Shown here piece after piece: positions 18,154 to 26,845 of a DNA stretch of 64,000 nucleotides. A model generated the notes under the pieces. It searched no databases. It saw nothing but the letters and a program-made list of their open reading frames with translations, and was not told where the DNA came from. The first letter of the stretch is position 1. The number at the start of each line of letters is the position of its first letter. The stretch comes from Negadavirga shengliensis (lineage in GTDB: Bacteria > Bacteroidota > Bacteroidia > Cytophagales > Cyclobacteriaceae), in the NCBI RefSeq assembly GCF_042652345.1, contig NZ_JBHSJJ010000014.1, positions 102,278 through 166,277 of the forward strand. The letters are read 5' to 3'. A program made the position numbers and the translations under genes.

Positions 18154-18241
18154 GCAGAAATCAAATAATGGCGTTTATTGTATCCGCTTTCTAAAAGTAT
18201 ATGCTTAAATTTATTCCAATAAACAGTTTAACAGAACCTGA

Positions 18242-18481
18242 ATGAAAATCATACTATTTGGTATATCTAAAGAAATCATCGGCAACAATCAGCTTACGCT
18301 CCCGGAGGGACATGGCCTCACTACTGTACTTGAGTTAAAAAAGTGGCTTTTGAAAAAATACCCTGTCATGGGCAGCCTCAGTGCCGTGGCCATCGCAGTG
18401 GATCAGGTATATGCGGAAGATGAAACACCCATTTCGGATAACCAGGAAATAGCATTGATACCACCCGTAAGCGGAGGATAA
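18242..18481 (+). CDS. moaD: MoaD, molybdopterin synthase small (sulfur carrier) subunit
   Basis: A 79-residue ubiquitin-fold protein ending in the diagnostic Gly-Gly (VSGG), which is adenylated and thiocarboxylated so that it can hand sulfur to precursor Z inside molybdopterin synthase. The gene is followed after one base by moaE, its synthase partner. Length and the IALIPPVSGG tail are typical. The adenylating enzyme MoeB is not encoded in this window. Confidence 0.95.
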   Translation: MKIILFGISKEIIGNNQLTLPEGHGLTTVLELKKWLLKKYPVMGSLSAVAIAVDQVYAEDETPISDNQEIALIPPVSGG

Positions 18482-18482
18482 C

Positions 18483-18896
18483 ATGAAGACGATCAAACTG
18501 GTAAAACATATCGATCTGAATGAAGTTTTCGGGCTTCTGGAACATCCTGAAGCGGGAGGAATGGATATTTTTGTGGGCACCGTAAGAAACCATGCCCACG
18601 GAAAAGAAGTGATGCAGCTTGATTTTGAGGGTTACGAGCCCATGGCTCTGAAAGAAATGGATAAACTCGCGACCAAAGCCCTCGAAAAATGGCCCATCAT
18701 GAAACTGGTGATGATACATGCTCTGGGGCCAAAAAAAATCGGAGAACCTGTGGTGGTCATCGGCACGGCCACTGCACATCGGAGAGATGCCTTCGAATCC
18801 TGCCGGTTCCTTATTGATGAGTTAAAAACATCGGTGCCTATTTGGAAGAAAGAATACTTCGGAGACAAAACTGTATGGGTAAATGCCCATCCATAA
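18483..18896 (+). CDS. moaE: MoaE, molybdopterin synthase catalytic subunit
   Basis: A 137-residue MoaE that converts cyclic pyranopterin monophosphate to molybdopterin using MoaD thiocarboxylate. Family motifs are present: GTVRNHAHGKEV (about 32-43), LDFEGYEPMA (about 46-55), the RRDAFESCRFLID segment (about 100-112) and the catalytic lysine region VPIWKKEYF near the C-terminus. It begins one base after the moaD stop, and moaA follows at 34 bp. Confidence 0.95.
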   Translation: MKTIKLVKHIDLNEVFGLLEHPEAGGMDIFVGTVRNHAHGKEVMQLDFEGYEPMALKEMDKLATKALEKWPIMKLVMIHALGPKKIGEPVVVIGTATAHRRDAFESCRFLIDELKTSVPIWKKEYFGDKTVWVNAHP

Positions 18897-18930
18897 GATA
18901 TTGGAACAGAAATTTTGAAGAGGCAGCTTT

Positions 18931-19920
18931 ATGCAAAAAAAATTGGTAGACAAATACGGACGTGAACTGAATTACCTAAGGCTCTCTGTCACTGACAGGT
19001 GTAACTTCAGGTGTTATTATTGCATGCCGGAAGAAGGAATTGACTTTGTCCAACGCAAGGACCTGCTCTCCTATGAAGAATTGGAATACCTCACCCGCAT
19101 ATTCTGCGGGATGGGGGTAGATAAAATAAGAATTACCGGTGGAGAACCCTTTGTCCGTAAAGGCATCATGCATTTTTTGGATCAGCTCAGTAAAATTGAC
19201 ACCCTCCAACAGATCACCGTAACCAGTAATGGCACCATCACGGCGGAACAAATAGATGACCTGAAAAAAATGGGCATCACAAAAATCAATGTCAGCCTGG
19301 ATTCCCTTGACCGGCAGCGTTTTTTTGAAATGACCAGAAGGGATAAATTTGACGAGGTTTTTACCTGTATTCTCAACCTCCTGGATAAAGGTTTTACCGT
19401 CAAATTGAATTGTGTAGTGGCTGACGATAAGAATGTGGCGGACATTATACCTTTCGTAGCGCTCACCGAAAAATATCCGCTTGCTGTCAGATTTCTGGAA
19501 GAAATGCCTTTTAATGGTACCGGTAAATTCGAGACACCTAAGTGGAATCATTTGGCCCTCTATGATTACATAGCAAAGCATTTCCCCACCATTCAAAAAC
19601 TTAGGGATGAGAAAAACAGTACCTCTACCAATTATAAAATCCCAGGTTACAGCGGTTCGTTTGGCATCATACCTTCTTTTAGCCGGACATTCTGCGGCAG
19701 TTGTAACAGAATAAGGTTGTCGGCCACAGGGGAAATGAGAACCTGTCTTTATGGACCTCCATCCACTAACCTAAGGGATGTTCTTAGGCAAGGCGCCACC
19801 GAAACCGAATTGATGGACGAAATTCTCCGCGCTGTGGCCAGGAAAGAAAAAGATGGGTTTGAAGCTGAGGCACTGAGTGCCAAGGCCCCAAAAAAATCCA
19901 TGTCTTATTTGGGTGGCTAA
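18931..19920 (+). CDS. moaA: GTP 3',8-cyclase MoaA (radical SAM)
   Basis: A 329-residue radical SAM enzyme catalysing the first step of molybdenum-cofactor synthesis from GTP, together with MoaC (encoded at 41.1-41.6 kb). The radical-SAM 4Fe-4S ligands are C24, C28 and C31 (RCNFRCYYC). The second, substrate-binding cluster has C255, C258 and C272 (CGSCNRIRLS and TCL). The conserved C-terminal Gly-Gly that inserts in the active site is present (SYLGG). All required elements are intact. Same strand and close spacing to moaE indicate one operon. Confidence 0.97.
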   Translation: MQKKLVDKYGRELNYLRLSVTDRCNFRCYYCMPEEGIDFVQRKDLLSYEELEYLTRIFCGMGVDKIRITGGEPFVRKGIMHFLDQLSKIDTLQQITVTSNGTITAEQIDDLKKMGITKINVSLDSLDRQRFFEMTRRDKFDEVFTCILNLLDKGFTVKLNCVVADDKNVADIIPFVALTEKYPLAVRFLEEMPFNGTGKFETPKWNHLALYDYIAKHFPTIQKLRDEKNSTSTNYKIPGYSGSFGIIPSFSRTFCGSCNRIRLSATGEMRTCLYGPPSTNLRDVLRQGATETELMDEILRAVARKEKDGFEAEALSAKAPKKSMSYLGG

Positions 19921-20003
19921 GTGCCGTATACCCATAAAGCAGACCCCCCGTAATTTAATCTATCAATCGACCCCGTTTTCAAGAATAATCTCATAAAGAC
20001 ATC

Positions 20004-21203
20004 ATGACAAGCGTAGAAGAGGCCAAACAAATTATTTTAGCTCATAAAATGCCTCAACATACAGAAACCGTTCCGTTAGGTGAATCACTCCACAAGGTTT
20101 TGGCCCAGGATATTTTTGCGGACAGGGATGCTCCACCATTCCATCGGGTCACGATGGATGGCATCGCCATCCGCGCATCAAGGCTTCAGGAAAAAAAAGG
20201 GTTTCCGATTGAAAATATACAAGCCGCCGGTCATCCTCAGCTGACGTTAAAGGACGAAAACCATTGTATGGAGGTGATGACAGGTGCTGTTTTGCCTGAG
20301 AATACAGACTGTGTTATCCCCTATGAGCAGTTGAGAATCGAAAACGGTACCGCTTATGTTACCGATGGTACTTTCACAGCCCACCAGAACGTGCATATGC
20401 AAGGTACGGATGCAAGACAGGGAGAGGTGCTTTTCCGATCAGGGCTGCACATCAATCCCGGAGCCGTAGGGGTCATGGCTACTGTGGGCGTAGAAAATGT
20501 ATCTGTGATCAAAGCTCCAAAAATCATCATCTGCTCGACGGGAGATGAGTTGGTGGATATTGACGAAAAACCGCTACCCCACCAGATCAGAAAGTCCAAT
20601 GTTTACATGCTCCAAACTGCCCTGAAGGAATTCGGCATTGAAGCCAATACCATTCACTTGGCAGATGATCTGGACATATTGGAGCGGGAACTTAAAAAGT
20701 TGCTGGATGAAAATGACATTCTCCTTTTTTCAGGAGCCGTTTCCAAGGGAAAATATGATTATCTTCCCGAAGTATTGGAAAAGCTGGGTGTCAACAAAAA
20801 AATACATGGCATAAGACAAAAACCGGGTAAACCGTTTTTGTTTGGGCAAATGGACGATCGCCTGGTTTTTGGCTTTCCCGGAAACCCTGCCTCTACCATG
20901 ACGTGCTTTCATCTCTATTTTAAACCATGGCTCATGACCCATCTTGGTTTAGAAGGCGGAAAAACGACGGCCGTATTATCTGAGGATGTGGTATTCCAGC
21001 GCCCTGTCACCTACCACCTTCTTGTAAAAGTGGATACAGCCGGTGCCACCTTGACTGCCACACCTGTCAGGAACTCGGGATCCGGAGACCTGATCCACCT
21101 GGCAGAAGCAGATGGCATCCTATCACTACCCGCGGATCAGGAACGGTTCCCTAAAGGTGACAAGTTTCCTTTAACCTACCTGACGAATAAATGGCTGCTG
21201 TAA
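20004..21203 (+). CDS. moeA: Molybdopterin molybdotransferase MoeA
   Basis: A 399-residue MoeA that inserts molybdate into adenylylated molybdopterin. It has the N-terminal domain with DRDAPPFHRVTMDGIAI, the middle domain with GAVLPENTDCVIPYE, the MoCF-binding domain with ICSTGDELVDI and SGAVSKGKYDYL, and GFPGNPAST near residue 295. The C-terminal beta-barrel domain is present, so it is full length. It follows moaA by 83 bp. Confidence 0.96.
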   Translation: MTSVEEAKQIILAHKMPQHTETVPLGESLHKVLAQDIFADRDAPPFHRVTMDGIAIRASRLQEKKGFPIENIQAAGHPQLTLKDENHCMEVMTGAVLPENTDCVIPYEQLRIENGTAYVTDGTFTAHQNVHMQGTDARQGEVLFRSGLHINPGAVGVMATVGVENVSVIKAPKIIICSTGDELVDIDEKPLPHQIRKSNVYMLQTALKEFGIEANTIHLADDLDILERELKKLLDENDILLFSGAVSKGKYDYLPEVLEKLGVNKKIHGIRQKPGKPFLFGQMDDRLVFGFPGNPASTMTCFHLYFKPWLMTHLGLEGGKTTAVLSEDVVFQRPVTYHLLVKVDTAGATLTATPVRNSGSGDLIHLAEADGILSLPADQERFPKGDKFPLTYLTNKWLL

Positions 21204-21243
21204 TGCATTTCAGGGGGCATGTTTTCCCAAATTCATGCAGGGA
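21201..21243 (+). repeat. Intergenic word cluster shared with 63817-63860
   Basis: Three words, TAATGCATTTCAG (21201-21213), GCATGTTTTCCC (21217-21228) and CATGCAGGGA (21234-21243), recur with small changes and in a different order at 63817-63860. Both copies lie just after a plus-strand gene. Possibly a short dispersed intergenic element. Confidence 0.35.
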
Positions 21244-21294
21244 TATGAGAAATAAGGGTTATCCTATGATTGATTAATTCAAATCCTATTCAAA

Positions 21295-22479
21295 ATGAAA
21301 GAGATTAAAGAAATCATAAAAGCATTCGATACAGCGGTCCAGGCCGGGGAGCAAGTTGCTTTGGCCACGGTGGTGCGGGTGGATGGATCTTCTTACAGAC
21401 GTCCGGGCGCGCGGATGTTGGTTACAGAAAATGGCGCTCTTACGGGCGCTATAAGCGGTGGGTGCCTTGAGGGGGATGCCCTGCGGAAAGCACAGCTGGT
21501 GATATTCCAAAAAAAATCCATGTTGGTCACTTATGATACCACCGATGATGATGATGCCAAATTCGGTGTGGGCCTGGGCTGCAACGGCATCATTCACGTC
21601 CTTATTGAGCCCATCGACCCTGAACAGGAAAACCATCCGGTTACTTTGTTAAAAAAATGTCTGGAAGACCGTGAAGATAAAGTTTTGGTGACTTTATTTG
21701 ACATAGACAATAAACGGAGCGAGCAAAAAGGCACCTGTTTGCTTTATCGAAATGTTAAAGGTGAATTCACCGGGACCGAAAGGCACTACGGCCCGTGGTT
21801 AACAAGTATAGAGAAGGACATACACGAGGTGTTGGCATCAAAAAAATCCCTGATCACTTCCTATCAACAACCCCAGACCATTTACGCATTTATTGAATCG
21901 GTGCAAGCTCCGGTCACTTTGATCATAGCCGGTGCAGGAAATGATGTCATTCCTTTGGCCAAGCTGACACAGGTGATGGGTTGGGATACCATTATTGTAG
22001 ATGGCAGGGCCGACCATGCCACAAGACACCGGTTTCCTCATGCTGAAGATATTCTGGTAGGGAAAGCCGAAGAGCTGGTTCCATTACTCCGCCAAGACAG
22101 CAGAACAGCCGTAGTGCTGATGACCCACAATTTCAATTATGACCTTACCATTCTGAAAGGGCTGTTACCCCTTCAGATTCCTTATTTGGGCGTATTGGGA
22201 CCGAAGAAGAAGTTGGAAAAAATGATTGAAAACCTGGAAAAGGAAAACATCCATCTTTCTGAAGCGAACAGGGAAAACATATTTGGACCTGTGGGGTTAA
22301 ACATTGGGGCCGAAGCCCCGGAAGAAATTGCCTTGTCCATAGTTGCCGAAATCAAAGCCGTGCTGTCCGGAGAAAAAGGGACCTTTTTAAAAGAAAAACC
22401 GGGTCCGATACATGATGAAGAGAGAAAAAGGATAACAGATGAATCCAACGAGTTTAAAAAGTCCCTCCAAGGGAATTGA
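21295..22479 (+). CDS. XdhC/CoxI family molybdoenzyme maturation protein
   Basis: A 394-residue XdhC/CoxI protein. The N-terminal XdhC_CoxI domain carries VDGSSYRRPGARMLV and SGGCLEGD (about 30-65); the C-terminal XdhC Rossmann domain (about 200-345) has LIIAGAGNDVIPLA and VLMTHNFNYD. Relatives bind molybdenum cofactor and promote its sulfuration and insertion into xanthine dehydrogenase-type enzymes. The gene closes the moaD-moaE-moaA-moeA run, although no xanthine dehydrogenase is encoded here. Its last codons are part of the hairpin that terminates the convergent hsp20 transcript. Confidence 0.9.
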   Translation: MKEIKEIIKAFDTAVQAGEQVALATVVRVDGSSYRRPGARMLVTENGALTGAISGGCLEGDALRKAQLVIFQKKSMLVTYDTTDDDDAKFGVGLGCNGIIHVLIEPIDPEQENHPVTLLKKCLEDREDKVLVTLFDIDNKRSEQKGTCLLYRNVKGEFTGTERHYGPWLTSIEKDIHEVLASKKSLITSYQQPQTIYAFIESVQAPVTLIIAGAGNDVIPLAKLTQVMGWDTIIVDGRADHATRHRFPHAEDILVGKAEELVPLLRQDSRTAVVLMTHNFNYDLTILKGLLPLQIPYLGVLGPKKKLEKMIENLEKENIHLSEANRENIFGPVGLNIGAEAPEEIALSIVAEIKAVLSGEKGTFLKEKPGPIHDEERKRITDESNEFKKSLQGN

Positions 22480-22489
22480 CCTTGGAGGG
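22456..22489 (-). terminator. Terminator of the hsp20 gene, overlapping the xdhC stop
   Basis: CCCTCCAAGG (22463-22472) and CCTTGGAGGG (22480-22489) form a perfect 10-bp stem with a 7-nt loop. On the minus strand it is followed by TTTTT (complement of 22456-22460), so it is a canonical terminator for hsp20. On the plus strand no T tract follows. Confidence 0.82.
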
Positions 22490-22506
22490 TATGTGATCTA
22501 TAAAAA

Positions 22507-22956
22507 TTACTGAATGGAAATCTGCTTAGGCGTGGTATCCTTTTTGGATTCCTCCTGTTTTGGGACTTTTAATTTCAAAACCCCTTCCTTGTATTCTGCG
22601 GAAATTTTTTCTGCTTTGATATTTTCAGGCAGTTGAAAACTTCGCATAAATGAGGAATAACTGAATTCCCGTCTGGTTATTTTTTTATCCTTTTCTTCTT
22701 TTTCCTCCTTCTTTTCACAGGAAATCGTCAGGATATTGTCGTTTAGATTGATTTTTAAATCTTCTTTTTTCATACCGGGAACAGCTACATCTATCAAAAA
22801 CTGACCGTTTTCTTCTGAAATATTCACTGCCGGAACAGAAGTACCTAATTCTAGTCTGCGACTAAAAGAATCCTTATTAAAGAAATCATCCCACACAGAA
22901 TTAAATGAGGGGAACAAGTCGCTGGTCCAAGGGAAATTTGATTTGATTAATGTCAT
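22507..22956 (-). CDS. Hsp20/alpha-crystallin small heat-shock protein
   Basis: A 149-residue small heat-shock protein, an ATP-independent holdase. The alpha-crystallin domain spans about 40-135, with VAVPGMKKEDLKI and the conserved AEYKEGVLKLKVPK strand near the end; the C-terminal PKQISIQ tail carries an IXI-like motif used for oligomerisation. It stands alone, convergent with xdhC. A 16-bp perfect palindrome lies 14 bp upstream of the start codon and may be its operator. Confidence 0.95.
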   Translation of the reverse strand: MTLIKSNFPWTSDLFPSFNSVWDDFFNKDSFSRRLELGTSVPAVNISEENGQFLIDVAVPGMKKEDLKINLNDNILTISCEKKEEKEEKDKKITRREFSYSSFMRSFQLPENIKAEKISAEYKEGVLKLKVPKQEESKKDTTPKQISIQ

Positions 22957-22969
22957 GGCATTGAGGATC

Positions 22970-22985
22970 TATTTGTATACAAATA
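22970..22985. promoter_or_regulatory. 16-bp perfect palindrome upstream of hsp20
   Basis: TATTTGTATACAAATA is a perfect inverted repeat. It lies 14 bp ahead of the hsp20 ATG and overlaps where the -7 region would fall (minus-strand GATATTTG, one mismatch to TAnnTTTG). A repressor site is the simplest reading. Confidence 0.5.
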
Positions 22986-23170
22986 TCCTTAACGCCCTAT
23001 CAAGATGGAATGACGGGAATCATCACGATCCTGGATTTTTGTCATTTACCCCACTTCTTATTTTTATGGGCTTTAAAACTTCATTTAGCGGCAACAGGTA
23101 AACATCGAGACCGCCGCACTCCTTTCCAGCCCACCAATCCCCTAAAAGGGTTCACAGTGATGAAATACAC

Positions 23171-23232
23171 CATCGCGAGGAGCAGTACCCGGTCGTCAGG
23201 TTTACCGTATCACTGTCTGCGCCGAAGCGATC
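23171..23232. repeat. Degenerate interspersed-repeat-like segment
   Basis: CATCGCGAGGAGC at the left and CGAAGCGATCCC at the right resemble, from memory, the arms of a widespread bacterial intergenic repeat (TTGCGAGGAG ... CGAAGCAATC). A related AGATTGCTTTCCC follows at 23257. Only one degenerate copy is in this window. Confidence 0.25.
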
Positions 23233-23344
23233 CCATGAAGGGTCCGTATAGAAAAAGATTGCTTTCCCTGTTGGCCGGGATAAACTCCTACTGATGATGA
23301 TAGACGGCTTTCTTTGACGTTCTTGCTCCGGACTCTCGTTAAAC

Positions 23345-26300
23345 TTAACTGTCTTTTTCTTTTAACGTAGCCAAAAAACTCACCAGATCCCGGATTTCCC
23401 TCCTTGTCAGGTATTCCTTCATATCGGGCATGCTAGAGGGGGCATCCCTTCTCTCTACGATATGTTCCTTGAGCACCACGGTGTCAGGTTGGTTCCCTAT
23501 CTTTATTTTGATGGTATTGTTATTTTCCTCGGCTTTAATCCCAGCTACCTTCTTATCATCCTTTAACCGCAGGGTTACAACCCCAAACCCCGGAGCAAGT
23601 CTTTTACTGGGATCAATTAATGCCTCAAGGAGTTCCTGCCTGCTTAACTCACCGGCAATCCCGTTAAGACGGGGGCCGGCATTTCCCCCAAAATCATCAT
23701 AAGCGTGACATTTTATACATTGTCCGGTGGGATGCTGAAAAAATATCCTTCTGCCTTTTGAAACGTCGCCGCCATACATGCTCCCGCTATAAGAGGCCAG
23801 CAACTCGTCTTCGGAGAGGCTTGCCTTGATTTTGTCATATCTCGAAAGCAACTTGTCTGCATCCATCATCTCAAGTGCCTCATGAAGCTCCAATTCTATA
23901 GCGGGCGATACATCCCCCGCTTCCAGTTTATCCAATATTTGGCTGAAGATCGGTTCGGAACTTGGCTTTTCCACCTTTGCCAGTGTCAATAAAGCCGCCT
24001 GCTGTTCTTCAATTGTCCGCTTTTCGATAACATCAGCAAGTAATTCAGCTTTTGTCGCATCAGGAATATCCAGTTTTTCCATCAGGTCCAATCCGGCTAC
24101 CCGCACATTTTTATCGCTGTCGGAAAGCGCTGTTTCTATGGCCTTATCCATAGCAACCCCATTCATGACGGCCATGGATCTCAAAGAGGCTTCCCTGACC
24201 TCGGCGTTGGGGTCGGTCTTTAATTTGGACAACAACCGGTCGGTTCCGCCTTCAATACCCAATAAGCCAATGGCATTCACCGCTGCAATCCGTAAATCTT
24301 TATCCTGATGGTTGATCAGGTTCATCAAGGTACCGGAAGCCACTTTCCTGACCAAGCCGGCATCTCTTTTCATTTCCCCGCGATACCAGCCGTCCACCCT
24401 GTCCAGTACAGAAGGATCTGCCCAGGTACCCAGGGCGTCCAGGGTCTCCATACGCATATTCTTTGGAGCATCCTGTCTAGCTGCGAATTCAAGCAGATTA
24501 TTGAGCGCTTCTTGGGTCCCCGTTCTAAAATTGGCATTGATAGCCCTCCTCAGTAAAGGCTCTGACCGGAAGCGGTTGTCTTTCAAAACGGCTCCCAATG
24601 CTTCCAAAGCATCAGGAATGGAAGTATCGTCATTGATTGCCCTGGCAGCTTCTGCCACAATATACTCATCCTTGTCTTCCAAAAAAGAAGCTATCCCAGG
24701 ATCTTTCATCCTCCTCAATGCCACCACCGCTGCGAGCCTTACGGCCCTGGAAGGGTGGTCCTTTAAAGCCACGACGGAAGACGCATCCCCCATCCTGCTC
24801 AAAGCCAAACTTCCGGCATGCCTCAGATAAACGTCCTGATCATCATTTTCCTCCAGCATGGTCACGATAGACGAGAGAGCCTTTTTGTGACCGATTCTTC
24901 CCAAAGCTTCCGCCGCAAAAAAGCGAACCCGGGGTTCAGGGTCCTTCAACAAGGTGATCAGACCATCAGCGGCACCTTCATACCTTATGTCTCCCAGCCA
25001 TCGGGCTGCCTGAGCCCTGATTTCCCCATCTTGATCATTAAGATAAGGAACCAGCACCGCCGCATGCTTCTCCTGTTTTCTGGCTAGCTGACTGATGCCC
25101 CAAATGGCGTGTATCCTGGCAAGACGGTTATCCGTTTGGTCTAGCTGCCGCTCAAAAGCTTCCAGTGACTTGTCTCCTCTTTTGGCCAACTCAAACTGGG
25201 CTTTTTGGCGCAATCGTTTGTCCTCATGGCTCAAAAAATATTCAAGCTCGGAGATTTCCAGCCCACCAAAATCTTTGGCCAGGTTTTCTGCCGTGGATTT
25301 TCTGATTTCCCGATTGTCGGATTTTTGATCGTCCAGCTTCCATATCCTTCCATAACCCTTGTTTACCCATCCGTCGATCCAGTCCGCAAAGTATAAAGAC
25401 CCATCGGGTGCAAAATCCATTCCCGTGGCCAGAGTGCCACCCATAATCTGCTGTGTTTCCGCAAGCTCGAAACCTGCTCCTTTGGGATTTAATTTAAAGG
25501 CATGGATTCCCGAACGGGCGGGGTTTCCGGCAAACTCGGCCACAAAAAAAGTATTTTTCCATTTCGAACCCAATGCGGTTCCCGGATTGTAGACCATGCC
25601 GGTCGGGCCGTTAATATAATTGGCTATGGCAGGAATGAAGTAAGCGGCCTGGTCATCTGACCGGGGTGTATGCATATTTTCCTCCATCCATACTTTATAG
25701 GGGTTGTTTTTAGGATCCCTGTATTTGCCAAACTGCCAGTTGATCCGCCATCCCGTATCAGAACCCTCCACCAGATAAACGATCCGTTCCCTTTCTCCCC
25801 TGTGGTCTCCATCATTATCCACACTGATCAAATTTCCGAAATCATCAAAAGCAAATTCATGGGTGTTCCGCACCCCATACGCAAAAATCTCAAAGTCACT
25901 CCCATCCGGATTGGCCCGGGCAATGACCCCGCAATTGGGATATTCATGTTTGTTTCCATCCCCGTCCTCACCGTTGAAACCGATATCCCCAATACCCCAA
26001 TAAATCTTCCCTTCAGGCCCAACTTTCAGCCCGGACATGTTGTGGCCCCCGAAGCCAATATGTACCCCAAAACCATGGGCCAGGGAGGTTTTTGCATCCA
26101 TCAAACCATCTCCATTGGTATCTTCCATCCTCCATAGATCCGGAGCCACACCTACAAACAGAGCGTCATCATGATACATGACGGCCCCTGCCACATCGGT
26201 TATCTCTTCATGGAAATCCTCGACGGTCAACTGGGCCCTATCAGCCAGACCGTCGCCATCCGTGTCTTCCAGTCGATAGACATTTTCCTTCTCCACCGTA

Positions 26301-26764
26301 AGATCCCGCCAGTCATGAGAGCCGTCCTGGTTGATGTCCGGAAGCCATTCATTTTTATGGCTGTTTTCCGGAGACAGTTCCTGATGCAGAAATGCCCGTC
26401 TGTCCTCAGTGGTTTGCATACTTATAGAAGCGATTTCCCAATCCTGATGGCTTCTTATATCAAATTCAGAAATTTTTCTGCGATTAGTACGTGAATAAAA
26501 CACCCTCCCTAAGTCATCTACCTGAATGGAGATAGGATCTGCCACAAGAGAGTCCACCGCCCAGATTTTCATTTCCAGATCCTCATGCAACTCCGGCTTT
26601 ACCATCTCCTCCACAAGGCCGGCAAGTTGCTCCGCCCGTTCGGGAGAAACGGTTTTTATTCTTAAATCCTCCGGACTTTTCTTACAGGAAAAAAACAGGA
26701 ATAGGACCATACCGCCTATTAAAAATCTCTGTAGATGGGTTATCATTAACTGTGGTTTGTTCAT
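23345..26764 (-). CDS. Exported dehydrogenase-like lipoprotein with HEAT repeats and C-terminal cytochrome c domain (copy 2)
   Basis: About 1139 residues. The signal peptide ends in the lipobox LFFSC followed by KKS, so it is a probable lipoprotein. An N-terminal beta-propeller of the soluble glucose/sorbosone-dehydrogenase-like type (about 45-480, with GDIGFNGEDGDGNKHEYPN and the NDGDHRGERERIVYLV loop) is followed by many HEAT repeats (about 510-960) and a heme-binding domain with CIKCH at 1016-1020, GPRLNGIA and PSSMPDMKEYLT. This order matches the putative membrane-bound dehydrogenase plus heme-domain families best known in Planctomycetes and also found in Bacteroidota. Substrate unknown. 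GTG at 26767 and ATG at 26746 are other possible starts. Confidence 0.85.
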   Translation of the reverse strand: MNKPQLMITHLQRFLIGGMVLFLFFSCKKSPEDLRIKTVSPERAEQLAGLVEEMVKPELHEDLEMKIWAVDSLVADPISIQVDDLGRVFYSRTNRRKISEFDIRSHQDWEIASISMQTTEDRRAFLHQELSPENSHKNEWLPDINQDGSHDWRDLTVEKENVYRLEDTDGDGLADRAQLTVEDFHEEITDVAGAVMYHDDALFVGVAPDLWRMEDTNGDGLMDAKTSLAHGFGVHIGFGGHNMSGLKVGPEGKIYWGIGDIGFNGEDGDGNKHEYPNCGVIARANPDGSDFEIFAYGVRNTHEFAFDDFGNLISVDNDGDHRGERERIVYLVEGSDTGWRINWQFGKYRDPKNNPYKVWMEENMHTPRSDDQAAYFIPAIANYINGPTGMVYNPGTALGSKWKNTFFVAEFAGNPARSGIHAFKLNPKGAGFELAETQQIMGGTLATGMDFAPDGSLYFADWIDGWVNKGYGRIWKLDDQKSDNREIRKSTAENLAKDFGGLEISELEYFLSHEDKRLRQKAQFELAKRGDKSLEAFERQLDQTDNRLARIHAIWGISQLARKQEKHAAVLVPYLNDQDGEIRAQAARWLGDIRYEGAADGLITLLKDPEPRVRFFAAEALGRIGHKKALSSIVTMLEENDDQDVYLRHAGSLALSRMGDASSVVALKDHPSRAVRLAAVVALRRMKDPGIASFLEDKDEYIVAEAARAINDDTSIPDALEALGAVLKDNRFRSEPLLRRAINANFRTGTQEALNNLLEFAARQDAPKNMRMETLDALGTWADPSVLDRVDGWYRGEMKRDAGLVRKVASGTLMNLINHQDKDLRIAAVNAIGLLGIEGGTDRLLSKLKTDPNAEVREASLRSMAVMNGVAMDKAIETALSDSDKNVRVAGLDLMEKLDIPDATKAELLADVIEKRTIEEQQAALLTLAKVEKPSSEPIFSQILDKLEAGDVSPAIELELHEALEMMDADKLLSRYDKIKASLSEDELLASYSGSMYGGDVSKGRRIFFQHPTGQCIKCHAYDDFGGNAGPRLNGIAGELSRQELLEALIDPSKRLAPGFGVVTLRLKDDKKVAGIKAEENNNTIKIKIGNQPDTVVLKEHIVERRDAPSSMPDMKEYLTRREIRDLVSFLATLKEKDS

Positions 26765-26845
26765 CACGCTGAATACAATTCTTTATTCTTCTGGTGGTAT
26801 TTGTCCAATACCTCATGCATACATGTTATTGCCAATTATAATCGC

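Larger units (their letters stand above)
22957..23344. other. Non-coding gap between hsp20 and the cytochrome lipoprotein genes
   Basis: 388 bp without a convincing gene. It contains the hsp20 palindrome (22970-22985) and a degenerate repeat-like segment at 23171-23232. A 94-codon reading frame at 23010-23294 has no recognisable domain, signal or composition of a protein. Confidence 0.6.

Noticed and set aside
18154..18241. Possible molybdenum-cofactor riboswitch in the moaD leader
   Set aside because: The leader from the consensus promoter is under 90 nt and shows none of the long stems typical of the Moco RNA motif.
23010..23294. 94-codon plus-strand frame in the gap after hsp20
   Set aside because: Composition rich in Arg/His/Leu without hydrophobic pattern or motif, and it overlaps a repeat-like segment; no sign of a real protein.
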